Assembly: GCF_040802235.1 (NCBI RefSeq)
Contig: NC_133174.1
Coordinates: 107,203,647 to 107,267,646 of the forward strand
Reading direction: 5' to 3'
DNA length: 64,000 bases
DNA from: Manis javanica
Lineage: Eukaryota > Chordata > Mammalia > Pholidota > Manidae
Shown: in pieces, positions 22,761 through 36,160 of the stretch
Position numbering within the stretch: the stretch's first letter is position 1
Layout of the letters: every line of letters begins with the position of its first letter
Made by a program: the position numbers and the translations under genes
Notes under the pieces: generated by a model
The model's database searches: none
Seen by the model: the letters and a program-made list of their open reading frames with translations, nothing else
Told to the model about the DNA's origin: nothing

Positions 22761-25700
22761 CCTCTAAGCCTCCATTTCTTTGTCTAGGAACTAAAGAGAG
22801 TGATGGCCTCCTCCTCAGGGGATGGCTGTAAGACTGAGGAACCAGGCCCTGGGACACAGTGAGCCTGACGTGAGGTGCCCAGAAAGAGCAAACACAGCTC
22901 TCTGCCCCTCCACAAAGTCCCAGGCCCACTCAGGAGCAGGGGCTACACTCCAGGTAGGGCACCTTCAACCACAGTGGGGGCCCCTGTACACACTGACCCA
23001 GTCAGTCCTAACTCCAGCATCAGCTCAGCTGTCTGCACCCTCACCAAGGGCCTTACTTCTATGACTTCAGGTACATTTCACAACCTCTGCACAGCAGGCC
23101 TGTCTCCATCCTTTTGGGCTTCTCCCCCTTGTGCAGGCTAATCTCTCCGCAGACTGTGAGAGCCCACAGTGGCACGATGGCAGGGTCTGGAGCCCTGACA
23201 TTCCCCACACTGCCTGCCATAGGGCCTGCAAACACCGCAGCCAACAAAGGCTTTTGCATTCAAGCATATAGAGGCCAAAGAGACATGGTAGAGACATTAT
23301 AATCACAAGAAAACTTCCTGTTCTCGTTGACAATGGCCAGAGAATAACCACCCTTCCTCTTCTCTCATGGGCCCTTGAGGAAATAAACACAAAGGACTAA
23401 AATGAGAAATGTCACACCACATGGCATGGCCATGGGCTACATTTTCTTTTCATCATCTCCATTAATCCTCTCAACACGCCAGAGACGTAGTACCATTGCC
23501 ATCCTCTTTGTACAGATGAAGTAACCGAGGTAGCAAGAATGAGCAGCTCACCATCATAGCCAGCCTGCAAATGGTTAGCAAGGCCAGGATTCAGCTGCCA
23601 ACAGGGTGGCTCCACAGCCCCTGCTCTGTACATGCATCATGATTCATGGCTGTTATTGCTAAACATGGGGCTCCTTTCAGTACTTAAGGTTTTCACAGTG
23701 TGAAGTTATGTAAGTAAACATTGTTCTTTACTGACTGTGTCTGAAACAATTAAAACTTCTGCACTGACCCTGCCTTTGGCTTTGCAAGTATGAACCATTA
23801 CTGAAGCTTTGTTCCTGAGGAAAGGCTGCCCCTGGAGCCTGGAAGCCTGTCACTTTCTTCTGACTGCAATCTGGGATTGAACTTCTAGGTGGCAAATTGA
23901 TCCTTATTGATTTGGAGGGAATATTAAAAGCACACACAGCCCTGAAATTGGCTCTATGAACCTGTTGTGGGAAAGACTTAGCAACACTACACAGAAGCTC
24001 ACTTACAGACTTCCCTTTCTCTGGAGGGAGAAAATAATTAAAAATAAAGAAAGAAAGAAGTTTGGTAAGAAATATGTTGATTAATGTGCTGTTTCCAGAG
24101 AAAGAAACTAGCAAAATAGCCTTCACCTTGAGGGCTGGTCAAGTCCATTGGTTGAGTGTGATGTGAGAGTGACCAAGAGACACCAAAAAGGGAACATCAG
24201 CTGTGCAGGGAACCCAGGGGCACCCAGGTGGCCAAAGGAAAGGTTCTCCTGACAGTGAGAAGCACCATCATTTTTCTCTATGGGTTGGACAAACCATCCC
24301 ATATGCATAAACATGGAGAACTCTGGGATACCTCTGCCCTCAGCGGAAGTTTAACAAGCAGAAGTTAGTTAATGCATAATCCACTCCTTTCTTGCACAAG
24401 GGAGGCACTGAGAGAACCTCATACATTGCTTTACAGGGCATGTGCCTTTTGATGTGGTCAACACATGCTTAGGGTTGGTTCTTAGCTTTTAGGGTACAGA
24501 GGGTGGATTGGCTCACTGCCTCCTCCTCCAGGGTAATGAGGTTCTGAGAAAATAATTCTCACTAATCAAGCTCATAATAGATGGATTTCAAAAAATATTT
24601 TGGAGGAATAGCTTGGGGGAGTGACTTAATAATCATTTGTACTCTTTGAGTACTGACTGTGTGACTCTGAAAAATTATTTACATGATTTATGTCATTTAA
24701 ACTTCATAATAATCCTGTGATATACTATAAGGAAATTAAGCTTCAGACAAAGGATGTAATCTACAGGTGGTAAATGACAGATTGATGTGACTCCAAAGTC
24801 ATTTTGACATTCATGTCACAATAAAAATAAAAGACACAGCCCCTTTCTCTAGTAGCTAGGAAGAATATGGGGAGGGGATAGGACAAGAAGACCTATAAGC
24901 AGAAAGTACAGTCTCTGTCCTATTGCCTATGACTCAGCTGTGGCTGTGGCTGTGACTCGTAGAAGACTGAAGGTCACTCAGCAAGTTGGAAATGACCCTG
25001 TACTTTACTTTTAGAGCCTAAGCATGGATGCCGTAGCTCTGGTTGTTACCCTGAGCTGAGTTCTCTCACTGCCACTCCCACAAAGTTAAACACTAATAGC
25101 TCTTCCACTCCTACCTTCTTTCAGACAAATGAGATCAAAGACAAGGGGCCTGAGTGTGCTGTTGGACAGGGAGGGCAGAGGTGGCTTCTAGGACCCAGGG
25201 AAGTTTGACAAAGGAACGATCTCCAGAGTCCAGGAATTGGGCAGCATTCTAGGCTGATTTCAGCATTTTCATGGTGGCTGAGAGGACTCTGGCCCCTCTG
25301 ATGGGGCCAATGTTGGTCAGGTGACAGGCTTTCCTCCCACAGGACACTGAGAAAAGAGAGTGTACCTCTCTCTACCCACTTCATTGTATGACCCAGACTG
25401 GAAACAAATTTCCCTAATTCAAACCCCATTCTCATTAGCAGGTGCAAAATAAAATAGCTGCAAGGCCCCACACTAAATGCAAAGTGGGTTGATTAATCTA
25501 TTTACATTTGGTGTGCAGAGGTGTTGCTGAGATAAAAGAAAGTACTGGTGGGTATTCATTTCCAGCAGTCCCTGTCGGAATCATCAGTTTCCTACCTGAC
25601 ACTTGTAGGCATAATGGGAACTTATGGTTATTGTAGGTTGTGGGGCAGGGGAGAGTGAGAACCCCAAGGGTGTGTCTCCTGGGCAGGTTAGCCCTTTTAC

Positions 25701-28070
25701 CCTTGGCAAGCCCTCAGGTTCCCAGCCTAGGTCTGTTTGTTTGCTTGTGTTTGTACCTGTCAGCATGTACCTGTGTTTTCTTCCCCACACATTGATTTAC
25801 TGTCAAGTACAGCTTTCTGTACTTGTCAAGTACCCATCGGCTCCTCCTGCCCCCCAGAAAAAGAGGCCTGCTCATTCGTGCCAGGGTAGCAGACCAGCAG
25901 GGGCACCTAGCCTGAGGAGCACCAGGCTTTTCAGACTTAAGCCTTAGGCTTTCTGTTTTCTCAGGTTTTGTCTCCCACTGCTTAACCTTCCATCCTGAAG
26001 CCACAGACACTCCAACTCCCCACTCCCCACCCACAGTGGAAGCCCTCCTAACAATAAAGCAGCATGATGCAGCCTCAGGCATTTGTAATACCTGCTTGTT
26101 TCCTTGGTGAGTAGGCTGTAACCTTCACTTGTTCCAGTTATGTAATCATTAGTCAGCCAATTCCCATAAGGCTCTTCTCTGACCTAGTTACACCTCATAA
26201 TTTAATGATTTCATAGGTTACAAGAGGTGTGACTGTCAGGTTGCTATAGAAACCTTTGCTCTACTGACCTTTTTTCCCCTAATAAAAAGTTTTAAAAAGT
26301 TAAATCAACTATTCAATGAGGGATTGGGTATATTTTAAGTACAGTGTGTTCATGTATGTTGGGGAATGCTTGAAAGCCTTCATATCTCAGACAAATTCAA
26401 TTTGTCTCCTGGGTTTTTTGTTTTGTTTTGTATTTTCACATTTTCAATCAAATAATCCTACTGAGCTTCCCAAAAGGAGAAATAATAGCCTTGGAATTAC
26501 CCCTTCGCTGTCCATGCTGCTAAGGGACTAACCTCATTGTCCCATCTAGACTGCCCAGGTGGAATGGAGTCCACGAGATGCAGGAATTGATGAGACATGG
26601 CAAAGGAGAGCTGGAGGCATCAGAAGTGTCGCAAGCCGGAGGTCACGTTAAAAAATGATCAGCTAAAGACTGTGCTGGAGGCCCAAGTGGTGAGGCCACA
26701 AATGCCCCAAATCCCAGTGCTTGAGAGATGAATAAGCAGAGTTAGGTGTCTGGGAAACCAGAATTCAGGTCCCAGGCAGGTGACTGTGGAACAGCGTAAG
26801 TCCCTAAGAGCAAAAATTGAACTTGGGACTGAACAACAGCCTTCTGATATAAAGTTGGGGATCCTAGATGCCTCCCGCCTAGGAATGGTGGCACTGAGGA
26901 GTAGCCTGGGGAGCTATAGAGATCCCCTTATATCCATCTGTCTCCCAAAGTTACCATCAAATAAAAATAATAAAAGCCTTATTTGACTAAGAACAGGCCA
27001 TATTTTAAAATACTAGATATTTTAAATACTAGATACTAGGGTGAAAAAATGTATATTTGGAGACTTTTGTTATTTCTGCCCTTCTGCTACATATCAGCTA
27101 AACAGGAGTAGTGTGCTTGCTGTATAAACTCAGCTTCATGACATCCCCCTGGCCACACACACTAGTAATCATTTGCTGCCCTCAATAGATACTTAAATAT
27201 TCTTCCATGATAGATATTTTAGAGCTGCCACCATGTATCAGTCTGGCTCTTGGTTTCCAAGTAATAGAGAATCAAAGCACACACAGAAATAACATATTAT
27301 CACGACCTACCAATCTTCGTGGCTGAGTTTAGGAAAGGGCTGGGACGGGGGTAGGGGCACATTCTAAGGCAGCTTTTGTTCCCACGAGAGCCCAGTTGGG
27401 CTCATAGTTTCCTTACTCCCAGGGGTTCCACTTAGGGCTGGACATCTCTGGGGGTTGGTGACCTGGCCAAAGCTGTGGCCAAGGATGAGGTATGAAAAGG
27501 AAGGACCAAAACAAGGAGAACAAAAAGAAAGTAGGGCAGGAAAAAGAGACGAACATCTCCAGTCAGAAAGTCCTCTTGCCAGCTATCACTGATGGTTGGA
27601 GCGCTGCTCAAAATTGTCTGACTACTGAGAACCCTGAGGCCATCATCACCCATCCAACTTTCAATGTCCCTGACACCCGGTAATGGTTGCAGTTGGATAT
27701 AGACCTCAATCATAGCAGTCAGTGGTCTTAATTATAATCCACAGAAACCATCTCTAACTGATTTAGGGAGAAAACGTATTTATATAAAAGTTCTTGGTAG
27801 CTCGCAGAGTTCCCGGAAGAGCTAGGGAGCCAAGTCCAGGTCTTTGCAAGGAAGAATGATGACCATCACACTGCAGAACTAATCTGCTCAGGCCACTGCT
27901 ATGGTTCCCAGCAATGGGCCCTGGGAACGGCAGCCTGCCCTCGTAACACTCTCAGCACTGAGCTGGGAATGCCATGTTGATGCAACCTGCTTCCCACCCA
28001 TACTCATTAATGGGAACTTCCCACTATTAGAAGGGGGTTTAGAGTCTGAGGAGTAAAAAAGAGGGACTGT
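22761..28070. other. Intergenic DNA with a few MIR relics
   Basis: Mostly unique sequence. MIR-like segments at about 23450-23620 and 24640-24800. No exon, RNA gene or convincing coding frame; the open frames here show no splice-site-bounded homology I recognise. Confidence 0.6.
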
Positions 28071-28072
28071 AT

Positions 28073-28483
28073 TCGTTTGCTAGGCCTGCCATAACAAAAT
28101 AACACAGATCAGTGGCTCAAACAACAGAAACTTATTTTCTCAACAGAAATTTATTTATTTATTTGTTTGTTTGTTTTTGTTTGTTTATCTATCACAAATT
28201 CCAGAGACTAGAAGTCCAAGATCAAGGTGTCAGCTGGTCTTGTTTCTCCTGAGGCCTCTCCCCTTGGCTTGTAGATGGCAGCCTTCTCACTGTGTCCTCA
28301 CATGGCCCTTCCTCTTTTTATATGGACACAAGTCAGACGGGATTGGAGCCCAACCTACTGGCCTCACTTTAACTTACTTCTTTAAAGGCCATATCCCCAA
28401 ATACAGTCACATTCCAAGGTACTGGGGGTTAGAGTTTCAACATACAAATTTTGCGGGGGACACAGTTCAGCCCACAATAAAAC
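28073..28483 (-). mobile_element. MaLR LTR (MLT1/MST type), antisense
   Basis: Left edge TATTCGTTTGCTAGGCCTGC and right edge GACACAGTTCAGCCCACAAT match the two ends of mammalian MaLR LTRs read in antisense; CCAAATACAGTCACATTCC lies between. An internal (TTTATTTG)n-like expansion at 28147-28195 lengthens it. Confidence 0.8.
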
Positions 28484-30830
28484 AAACACTTATTTCTCCA
28501 CATTTGCCACCCTGCCTTAGGCACTATTAGTTTGGGATGGCTCATTACTCCATCCCTTCTACCCTTTTAAGGGCAAACTAGACTATCTTCCTCTCCCACA
28601 ATATTAATACCAGCTACTTTTTCTTCTCTACCAGCCCTCTATTGAGGTCCCAGCATGCTTTGTGGCTGCCCTTACTCAAATTAAAATGCCTGGGGTTCTT
28701 AAACCTCCTGATCTGATATTTTTATAAATGAACTATTAGATATTTTTTTATTAAATTGAGTCATCTAATGGCAGATAGTTCCTATACAAGTGTCAGCTTG
28801 GGGCCGAAGGGTCAGATGTGTGGAGATAACTAGGGACATTTGACTATCATGTTCCTTAAGATAAGCTCTGGAGAAAATTACTCAGAATGTGGCCCTGCTG
28901 TCCTTGAAAAGGTCATAGTGTATATGCACTACTATTAATCTAAAAGGCTAGGTACAGATGTCATATGTTAGTTATCAGAAATACAATATTTTCTTTTGGC
29001 AATGTACTTCTAGGTCAATGAGGAATGTTGACCCAAGACTTTGTCTATCTAGTTCTCATTTTGCAAATTTCCATAATCCTGTTTTGTAAATAGTCATTAA
29101 TTTTCCCCCAATGGATGGCTGTCAGTAGAAGTGACCCAGCTAAAATTCTATTTGAAAAGAGTGAAATTAGGTTATTTTGTTTATGAGCCCCCACATATAT
29201 ATCTCTGGGCTCTCTCTGATATCCTCTTTTCTTCAGCCAAATAGATAGAATGATCTATTCTTTAACCCCACAGCTTAGGGCTGAGAGAGGTGGGAGAGGT
29301 GTAATTTTACTCCTGGCAAAGGAGGAGTTTTGAGTGGTGGAAGCCAATGGAGGATAGAAGGACAGTGAGAACTAGAGTTTTAAAAAATATTTCAGTGTGG
29401 CTTCCTGAGTTGTGGGTTTTGTTTTTATTTTTGCAAAGTTGAAATCTCTGGGAATCATAATCAAAATATAAACATATGTGGGGGATGCTGGGAACTATCA
29501 GCTGGGCCAGGCAGACAGTGACCAGGCATGCAGCGTTCAGAGCCTACTGGGGAAATGGGGAGCTGAGACCAAAAGAACAGAATGGTGTAATGGAAGTTTC
29601 AAGAAAAAAAGAGCTAAAGGAGCAAAGGAGGGCAACCTGGTGGAAATATGATTATAGATCCACGATGGGAGAGCTCAAGTGTGGTGAGGCAAGGACAAAG
29701 ACCACCAGGTGAATCAAACTGGGGAAAACCAGGAAAGGGATGTCCAACCAGCTTTAGTATAGACCCTCGAGTCAGAGAAAGACTATTTCCAAGAAGGGCT
29801 CAGGTCAGAAGCCAGAGAGCAAATTGAGCAGGATGGTCCGTGGATACAGGTCAGTGGGTCTAAAATCCCCCAAGCATATGCGTCCATGTATATGGCTTTT
29901 AGCTGATTCTCAAAGGCAGAACAGCTTACACACATTTTTGCACAGAATAGCCCCAGAGATTTGACAACTACTTACATTTGCTTGTTTGCTGGGTTGGTTC
30001 TAGGCAGTAGCCCAGTAGTGAGCATAGCAGGGAGACTAAGTCACAGGGAGGTGTGAGGGCAGTCTTCAAACCTGTCAGATAGGGAAGTTGGGAGTTTGGG
30101 TCAAGTCCAAATTTAGCATGTTGTCCTCAGATGCTGAACCACCACTAAATCACTGAAATATTATGGGGTTCTCATGTTAGCCTTGGTGGCCTCAAACAAT
30201 TATGGTTTAGAACTTCCCATTGAAGACTGTGGATTTTACTGTGAAGAGAGCTCTTATACAAAGAATACACGAATGGGCTTCATTGATTCAGAGGAGGTCT
30301 GTAAACTGTATGCAAAGTGTATTCAAAATAGTGTGTGTGTGTGTGTGTTTGTAGAGAGCAGATGCACAGTGTTCCATGTCTGTGACACAATCATGGTGGT
30401 AAGCACTAAAATACAGCAATGTGAAGATTGACGAAATAAGGCAAAACTATCTGCTCAGGCGACCAAGACGTCACGACAAGGTTGTCTTGGCCTGGAAGGA
30501 CTTTCAAACTGTGCTACCCCTCTAGAAGCTGCAGTGAGAGCTAGAGCTGTGAAACCCCGTGGCCCTGATGGTATTTCTGCTGCCAGAAGTCTTGTGTCGG
30601 AGCAAAACATACATGGGGCAGCTAGGAAAAACATTTGATCAGTTACATTCCTGATGGGCCTCAATGTTTGAGGTTATCTCACAGCAAGGCCATTTTTCAT
30701 ACATTCACAAGAATCCACCGACAGGACTAGACAGACATTTGTCATACAGCTTAAAGCTTCTGTGCAATTTCCAGATCATACTGCACATAGTGTAGTACAA
30801 ACTAATTTTTATAAAATCTTGGACATATCT
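28484..30830. other. Intergenic DNA, no recognisable feature
   Basis: Unique sequence. A short (GT)n lies at 30331-30348. A 30440-30660 stretch has coding-like composition, but no frame or homology I can name. Confidence 0.5.
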
Positions 30831-31450
30831 TGTGAATGGCAAAATTACACAGTATTAAACTGCTCTGTAATTAAAGCTGTGAATGTGTTCCCACAGATTT
30901 CATAGACTTATCTTTGGCATTTCCTTGGTTTTTAAGTTTTCATATCACTATTTTTTTGTTTTCTGTTGAAAAATGTTTACTGCAATGCAGTTGATATACA
31001 ATATTATATTGTTTCAGATGAACAACATGGTGATTTGACATTCATATACATTACAAAATGCTCTCCATGATGTGTAGTCACCATACAAAGATAGTACAAT
31101 ATTAACTGTTCCCTATGCTGCACTTCCAGCCCTATGACTAATTCATCTTAAAATTTGAATTTTGTATCACCATATTTTAAAACTGTCGTTTAAAAACCCC
31201 AAATAACATAAAATATGTCATTTTAACCATCTTTAAGTGTACAGTTCAGTGGTGTTAAGTATATTCACATTGTTGTGCAACAGATCTCTAGAGCTCTTTC
31301 ACCTTACTAAACTGAAACTCTGTCCTCACTGAGCTACCCCCATTTATCTTGTGAATAGCAACATTATGTTGCAGTAAACTGCTCTGTATTAAATGTATGA
31401 ATGCCTTAGCATACATTTTGTAATCTTATCTTTGGCAGTTTCCTCATTTG
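30831..31450. repeat. Old direct duplication flanking antisense L1 fragments
   Basis: 30831-30930 and 31350-31450 resemble each other imperfectly (both start CTTGTGAAT-GCAA, share AAACTGCTCTGTA-TTAAA and CTTATCTTTGGCA). Between them lie antisense L1 3' fragments (30960-31345; for example CATTTTAACCATCTTTAAGT). Confidence 0.6.
30960..31345 (-). mobile_element. Antisense L1 3'-end fragments
   Basis: An L1MA-like piece (CAGTTGATATACAATATTAT, GTTTCAGATGAACAACATGG) followed by an older L1ME-like piece (AAGTGTACAGTTCAGTGGTG). Both truncated. Confidence 0.7.
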
Positions 31451-31689
31451 TTTGTTTGTTTGAACACCTTGGAAGAATCGTACAATGGAAATGGCCTGGG
31501 ACTTTCTCAGTTTCTGTCATTTTCTCAGTTAGTCAAGTTCAGCCATATACTGAAGCCCCTACATGTGCCACCAGCAATGGACAGGGAGACGAACATGCTG
31601 GTCAGAAAGACCAGGGGATGAGACCAGGCCAAGCCGTGGGAAGGGCCAGGAGGACTGCTTGGATGAGAGAAAGTTCCCCACCATGGTGA

Positions 31690-31900
31690 AAAACAAATGC
31701 CTGGATTCATATCTTCCTCTGCTGCTTGATTGCTCTGTGCTGCTGAGCAGGTTCCTTAACCTCTCTGAGCCTCAATTTCCCCTTCTATGAAATAGGGAAG
31801 GCAATAATACCTGCCTTATAAGAACTGTTGTAAGTGTTAAAGAGCACTCTGCCTGGTACATAGTAAGCACTCAATGTATTTATATATTAGTGACTACTGC
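31690..31900 (-). mobile_element. MIR
   Basis: GTTCCTTAACCTCTCTGAGC, CCTTCTATGAAATAGGGA and CTGCCTGGTACATAGTAAGC match the MIR core and 3' region. Confidence 0.75.
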
Positions 31901-33000
31901 TACCTACTATTATCATTATTTGTCCTTGTGTAGCGGTGGAGGAAGGAAACCTCCCTAGCTCCTGGGCTGCGGACCCGTAAATCCATTTTGTCATGGCCTC
32001 AGTGGGGTGAATAATAAGGATTCAACTGTTTAATTATACTGAAATTCTAAGCAGGGGGAATGGTTTTAGTCTTGGTGTACAAAGGGGGCTGGGTGTCGAG
32101 GGAGAACCTTCAACAAAAGCAGAGGAGATTGCTGTCTATTATGTACTTTCAGCAGTTTCTGACGAGGCTGGCTGAAAATATCTTGTAATCACACTGTCTT
32201 GGTGTCTCTGGGTCTCTGTTAGAGCGCAAATAAGTTACTGAAGTGCCAAAACCAAAAATCCGGACTCCTACTACTTAGCATGTCCACACGGATTAGTTTT
32301 CAGGATTGCCTTCTCCTGAAAACAGCTATTCGCATTGGAGGTAAGCTAAGAGATGGAGAAAGGAAAAAGGCCCAGAGTCATCAATATGCTGGGGAAAATG
32401 TAGCCACCAGTTTTCTGGGAGCCCTAATTTCCAGTGTGGTATAAAAACTTCCACCGTGGCTGATTTCAGCTACCAACTGGACGTCACTGAATGTGGACTA
32501 GGGAACTGCTGCTCAGTGACATAGCATTGCCACCATACACATGTAGGAGGCCTAAATACCTTCATGAGCATAGATACGAGGAGAAAATAGTACAGTAACT
32601 ATGAAGTGATAAGCTTGGAGTGTTTATTACTTTGTTTTAAGTAATTTATTTAATTGTAAGTTTATAAAATTTACTTTTAAACAATGGCTATGTTTAACAA
32701 CCAGCTTGTAAAATTTCTGAATCTTAACACTTGGCTGTCACTCCCACCACTCCCCATGTCTATTCCTCTGACCCAAACTCTAAGGGTGCTCCTGGGCTCA
32801 GCACCAGGAGTCAGGCTGTGCTGAGAGAACTCCCATTGCAGTCACACAATGAGCCTTGACTTAGCCAGCAAGCTGGGCCCTCATAGGCTAGTCCTCTCCC
32901 TGTCTCCCTGAAGCATCTGCCGACAGGCTTCCTCAGAAACCAGTTTTAATCAGGACAAAACAGAATTGTGAGACACTGGGCCCTGCTTCCCTGTCCGAAG
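31901..33000. other. Intergenic DNA, no recognisable feature
   Basis: Unique sequence; no exon, repeat or RNA gene I can name. Confidence 0.5.
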
Positions 33001-33395
33001 TTAGTCATGCCTTGAGCCAGGCGCTCTGCCAGGCTGAAGTGCTCATAATCCTCCATCACAGTGCCCTTTCTGCTGTCCACCAGATTTTTTCATGTGTTGT
33101 TTGCCTGGAATGTTCTTCGACCCCTTATACTTTTTCATCTGGAACACTTCTCTTCCTTCAGGTTTCAGCTTCTGCATCACCTCCTCCAGGAAGCCTTCCC
33201 TGAGCCCCTCCCTAAGCAAGATCAGGTGCCTTTCCTCTGAAATACCACCATGCTCTCCACCATGCTCTGTGTTTGCTTCCCTGAGCTGTGAGCCTTTTGA
33301 AGGCATGGAAAGTTTCATATTCCTCTCTGTAACCCAATGCCTGGCCTATAATATGTGTCCTGCAAATATTTGTTCCATTAATAAGTGAATGAGTT
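33000..33395 (+). mobile_element. L2 3' end
   Basis: CTCCAGGAAGCCTTCCCTGA, GAGCTGTGAGCCTTTTGAAG and TGCCTGGCCTATAATATGTG match the L2 3' region in sense order. Short open frames on both strands here are L2 artefacts. Confidence 0.75.
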
Positions 33396-34059
33396 GGAGG
33401 TGTTAATGCCCTTGTAGGGCCTGGACTAAGAATTACCACTTAGCTGAGCCTTTATTTTCCCGACAGTTCCTACAGGTGGGAACGCATTTGGTGAACACCC
33501 TCACATCTGACCTGTAAGGTAGATGTGAGTTCCAGAAGATCCTTTTTTCTACTTTATTTTTTGAACACATGTAGAAGAGTTCATTGAACTCACTGATTAA
33601 TGAGGGAACCAGTAAGATGTTACAACCCGTTCCAAGGAGAATTCAAAGCACTTTTTTCCACTTTAAAAATTGCTTCATTCTGTGGACTTCTAGCCCTGTA
33701 TTGCTGATGGCCAACAAAACCTCATCCCTCAGGCATCTGGTTTCCAGCAGGAAGGACTGGATCGACAGCCTTCTTTCCTCCATGACTCTGTTTCACTAAG
33801 GGGCTTTAAAAACTTTAAGGAATGGAAATAGCCCAGGTACTTGATGGGATCACCAGACCAATGAACCAACCCCAAAATCTGGTCTTCCTTTAATAAATGT
33901 CTACTTCTTGGCAGGGGGGGAGTATAGCAAATCTTTTGATGACCTGTCCTTTTAAAAGCAAGGCTGAATGTGTTTTGATGACCTGCCACAGAGGGTTATA
34001 TTTGGACAAATCAAAATGATGAGAGGAAGCCTGGGCTCTAGCAGCTGATTAATGGTTAA

Positions 34060-34320
34060 TAAGGTAGCCCTTATTCAGTGCTCACTAGGAGCCAGAGCTT
34101 TATAAGCATCAGCTTATGTAATCCTTGCATCCACCCTGTGAGGTAGACACTCTTACCACTATCACTTTACATCTGTGAAAACTGAGACACAGAGACCTGA
34201 AATGATTTAAGGTCACATAGGTAGTAAGTGGAGAGGGCAAGATTCCAATCTAAATAGTCTGACACTAGAGTCTGTGTTCTCAAGCACTACACTTTACTAA
34301 TATTTGAGGCTGGATAAATG
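34060..34320 (+). mobile_element. MIR
   Basis: GAGCCAGAGCTTTATAAGCA, GTGAAAACTGAGACACAGAG and AAGGTCACATAGGTAGTAAG form a well-preserved MIR. Confidence 0.8.
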
Positions 34321-34441
34321 AGTTAAGGGAGTGGAAAGCATTGCAAGTTGCAGGGCTATGTGCTGGATCAGGATCCCTGTTCTTGCCAATGGGTTTCAGC
34401 CCAGGGCAAGTTCACTATGGATTCAATGTGACCAAAGAAAT

Positions 34442-35000
34442 TGACAGTAAAACGTTCTTGGGGTGAAAGGGTCATACCAAACTTTATTCCCATGGTGGCA
34501 GGTCAGTCACTAGAATCCCATCCACTCAGAGCGAGTCTGCATGCAGCAAGCCGGTCTCTGCCTCTGGGCCCCTCTGTCCACACAGCCGTCCTCTGGGCCT
34601 CTCTGCACAGTCGTCCTGCACAGCCATCCTCTGGGCCTCTGTCCTTGGTGCTGCCACCACTCCAGCCTCTGCTTTGCTCTCCTGAAGCCTTGCAGCCATG
34701 CCGTGTCACCCAGACAACTGGGCAGAGCTCTTTATATAGAGTCAATAGCAACGTATTGCCCACACGTGTGCAGTGAGCAAGCCAACCAGGGCCAGGTGAG
34801 AATCCTGGCCACAGGAACCTTCATTTTATCCACAATCCCCAAATCTGATTTTATTTCCAGCTGGGATATGGATGTCAACTCTTTCCATGATCACCTGAAC
34901 AGCTGGGAGTGGAAGGTGAATGAACTGCAGACATGCTTCTTGGACTCCTAAGACTTCTTGGACTTCTAAGGACTACTCTTGCCCAACCTAAAGGCAGCCT
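34442..35000 (-). mobile_element. Probable ERV LTR, antisense
   Basis: On the minus strand it shows LTR order: TCTATATAAAGAGCTCTG (TATA box, about 34741-34724), a transcribed segment with an imperfect tandem repeat of CAGAGGCCCAGAGGA-type units (34555-34650), then GGGAATAAAGTTTGG (poly(A) signal, about 34480) and a GT-rich end. Left edge TGACAGTA is set by the TG/CA rule; the right edge is uncertain. Subfamily not identified. Confidence 0.55.
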
Positions 35001-35689
35001 GCCTCAGACCCATCTGCTCCAAACTTGTGTGGGTGAGGCAGAAGCTTCTTCCAGGCAGCAGGTTGTATGGGAGAAAACCTCCTTGACTGGAGAATCAGTC
35101 TAATGAAGAAAGGTGCAGGCAGGGGAAGTCAGAGAGAGAACAGTCCCTGTAGGTGCCTTTCCAAATAGCCTGCAGCTGCTTTCAAAAAATTCTTTGTTCT
35201 TCCCAATGAACACTCCACCGAGACACCCCAGCCCCCATCTGAATGCTCATGGGGTAAGGAGGGGCGACTGGAAGCACCCTCTAAAGTGTAGAGTGTGCAT
35301 CAAATATCAGGCTCTATGTTGGTCACTACCTCCTGGAGAACAATACCAGCCAAAAGCAGGAAGCTGGCCTAGATGATTTTTGAAGGCCTCTTCCAGCTCT
35401 GGAATGGGACTCTAGAACTATGAGGCTGCAGAATGAGAGTTTTCTTACTCATTTTACCTTTCGAAATCTCTAAATCTATACTTATTTTTTTTTCGGTGGC
35501 ACAAGAATACTCAAAGCAGCCACAGGAAAGTGGGTAGGGGAAGAGTAAGCTGGGCAAGCTGTGTTGGCAGTGGTGGGGCCCCTGAGCTGGGAGTGGCTGT
35601 GGAGAGAGGGCCCCATGGAGGATGGCTCCAAGACAGAGCATGGCAAGTCTTCAGGGGACTAGAATAGCGGTGTGGCTCCCCAGCTACAG

Positions 35690-35875
35690 GGCCCTTCAAC
35701 CAGTTGCTTTATTTTTCTGAGCCACAGTGTCATCCTCTCTGAAAGATGGGTCTTAATAGCAACTACCTCAAGACTGAGTAAGGTAACGCTTACTGCAACG
35801 CCCAGCACATAGTTCACATTCAACAAGTGGGAGCTGCTCTTGCTGCTGTTTTGCTGTCATTACTGGAAGTTCCTC
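35690..35875 (-). mobile_element. MIR
   Basis: TTTTTCTGAGCCACAGTGTC, GAAAGATGGGTCTTAATAGC and CGCCCAGCACATAGTTCACA fit a diverged antisense-type MIR. Confidence 0.6.
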
Positions 35876-35939
35876 CACTGGATATCCAGAAGTTGAGTTG
35901 TCCTGGCTCTGCAACACTGCATGATGAGCAGCTCATAGC

Positions 35940-36160
35940 AGCAGTTACGAGTGTGGGCTGGAGTCAGACTGCCCAGGTTTTCATCTATATGGCCACAAGC
36001 AAGTAACATAAGCAGGCTGGGCTGCTGTTAACTGGCCTCTGATGTGGGAGTAGAGATCTGCTTCACAGATTATAGTAAGGATCTCATCAGAAGCTCAATG
36101 TTAAAAACCCTAGAAAATTGCTGGCCTGCAGTGAACACTCAGTGGGCACTAGCTGTCTTT
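35940..36160. mobile_element. Diverged MIR-like segment
   Basis: GTGTGGGCTGGAGTCAGACT, ACAAGCAAGTAACATAAGCA and a GTGAACACTCAGTGGGC end follow the MIR order with heavy divergence. Confidence 0.5.

Noticed and set aside
30440..30660. Coding-like stretch that might be an exon or processed pseudogene
   Set aside because: No recognisable protein, no clear splice sites, no poly(A) or target duplication.
33012..33439. Overlapping open frames on both strands
   Set aside because: L2 3'-end sequence, non-coding relic.
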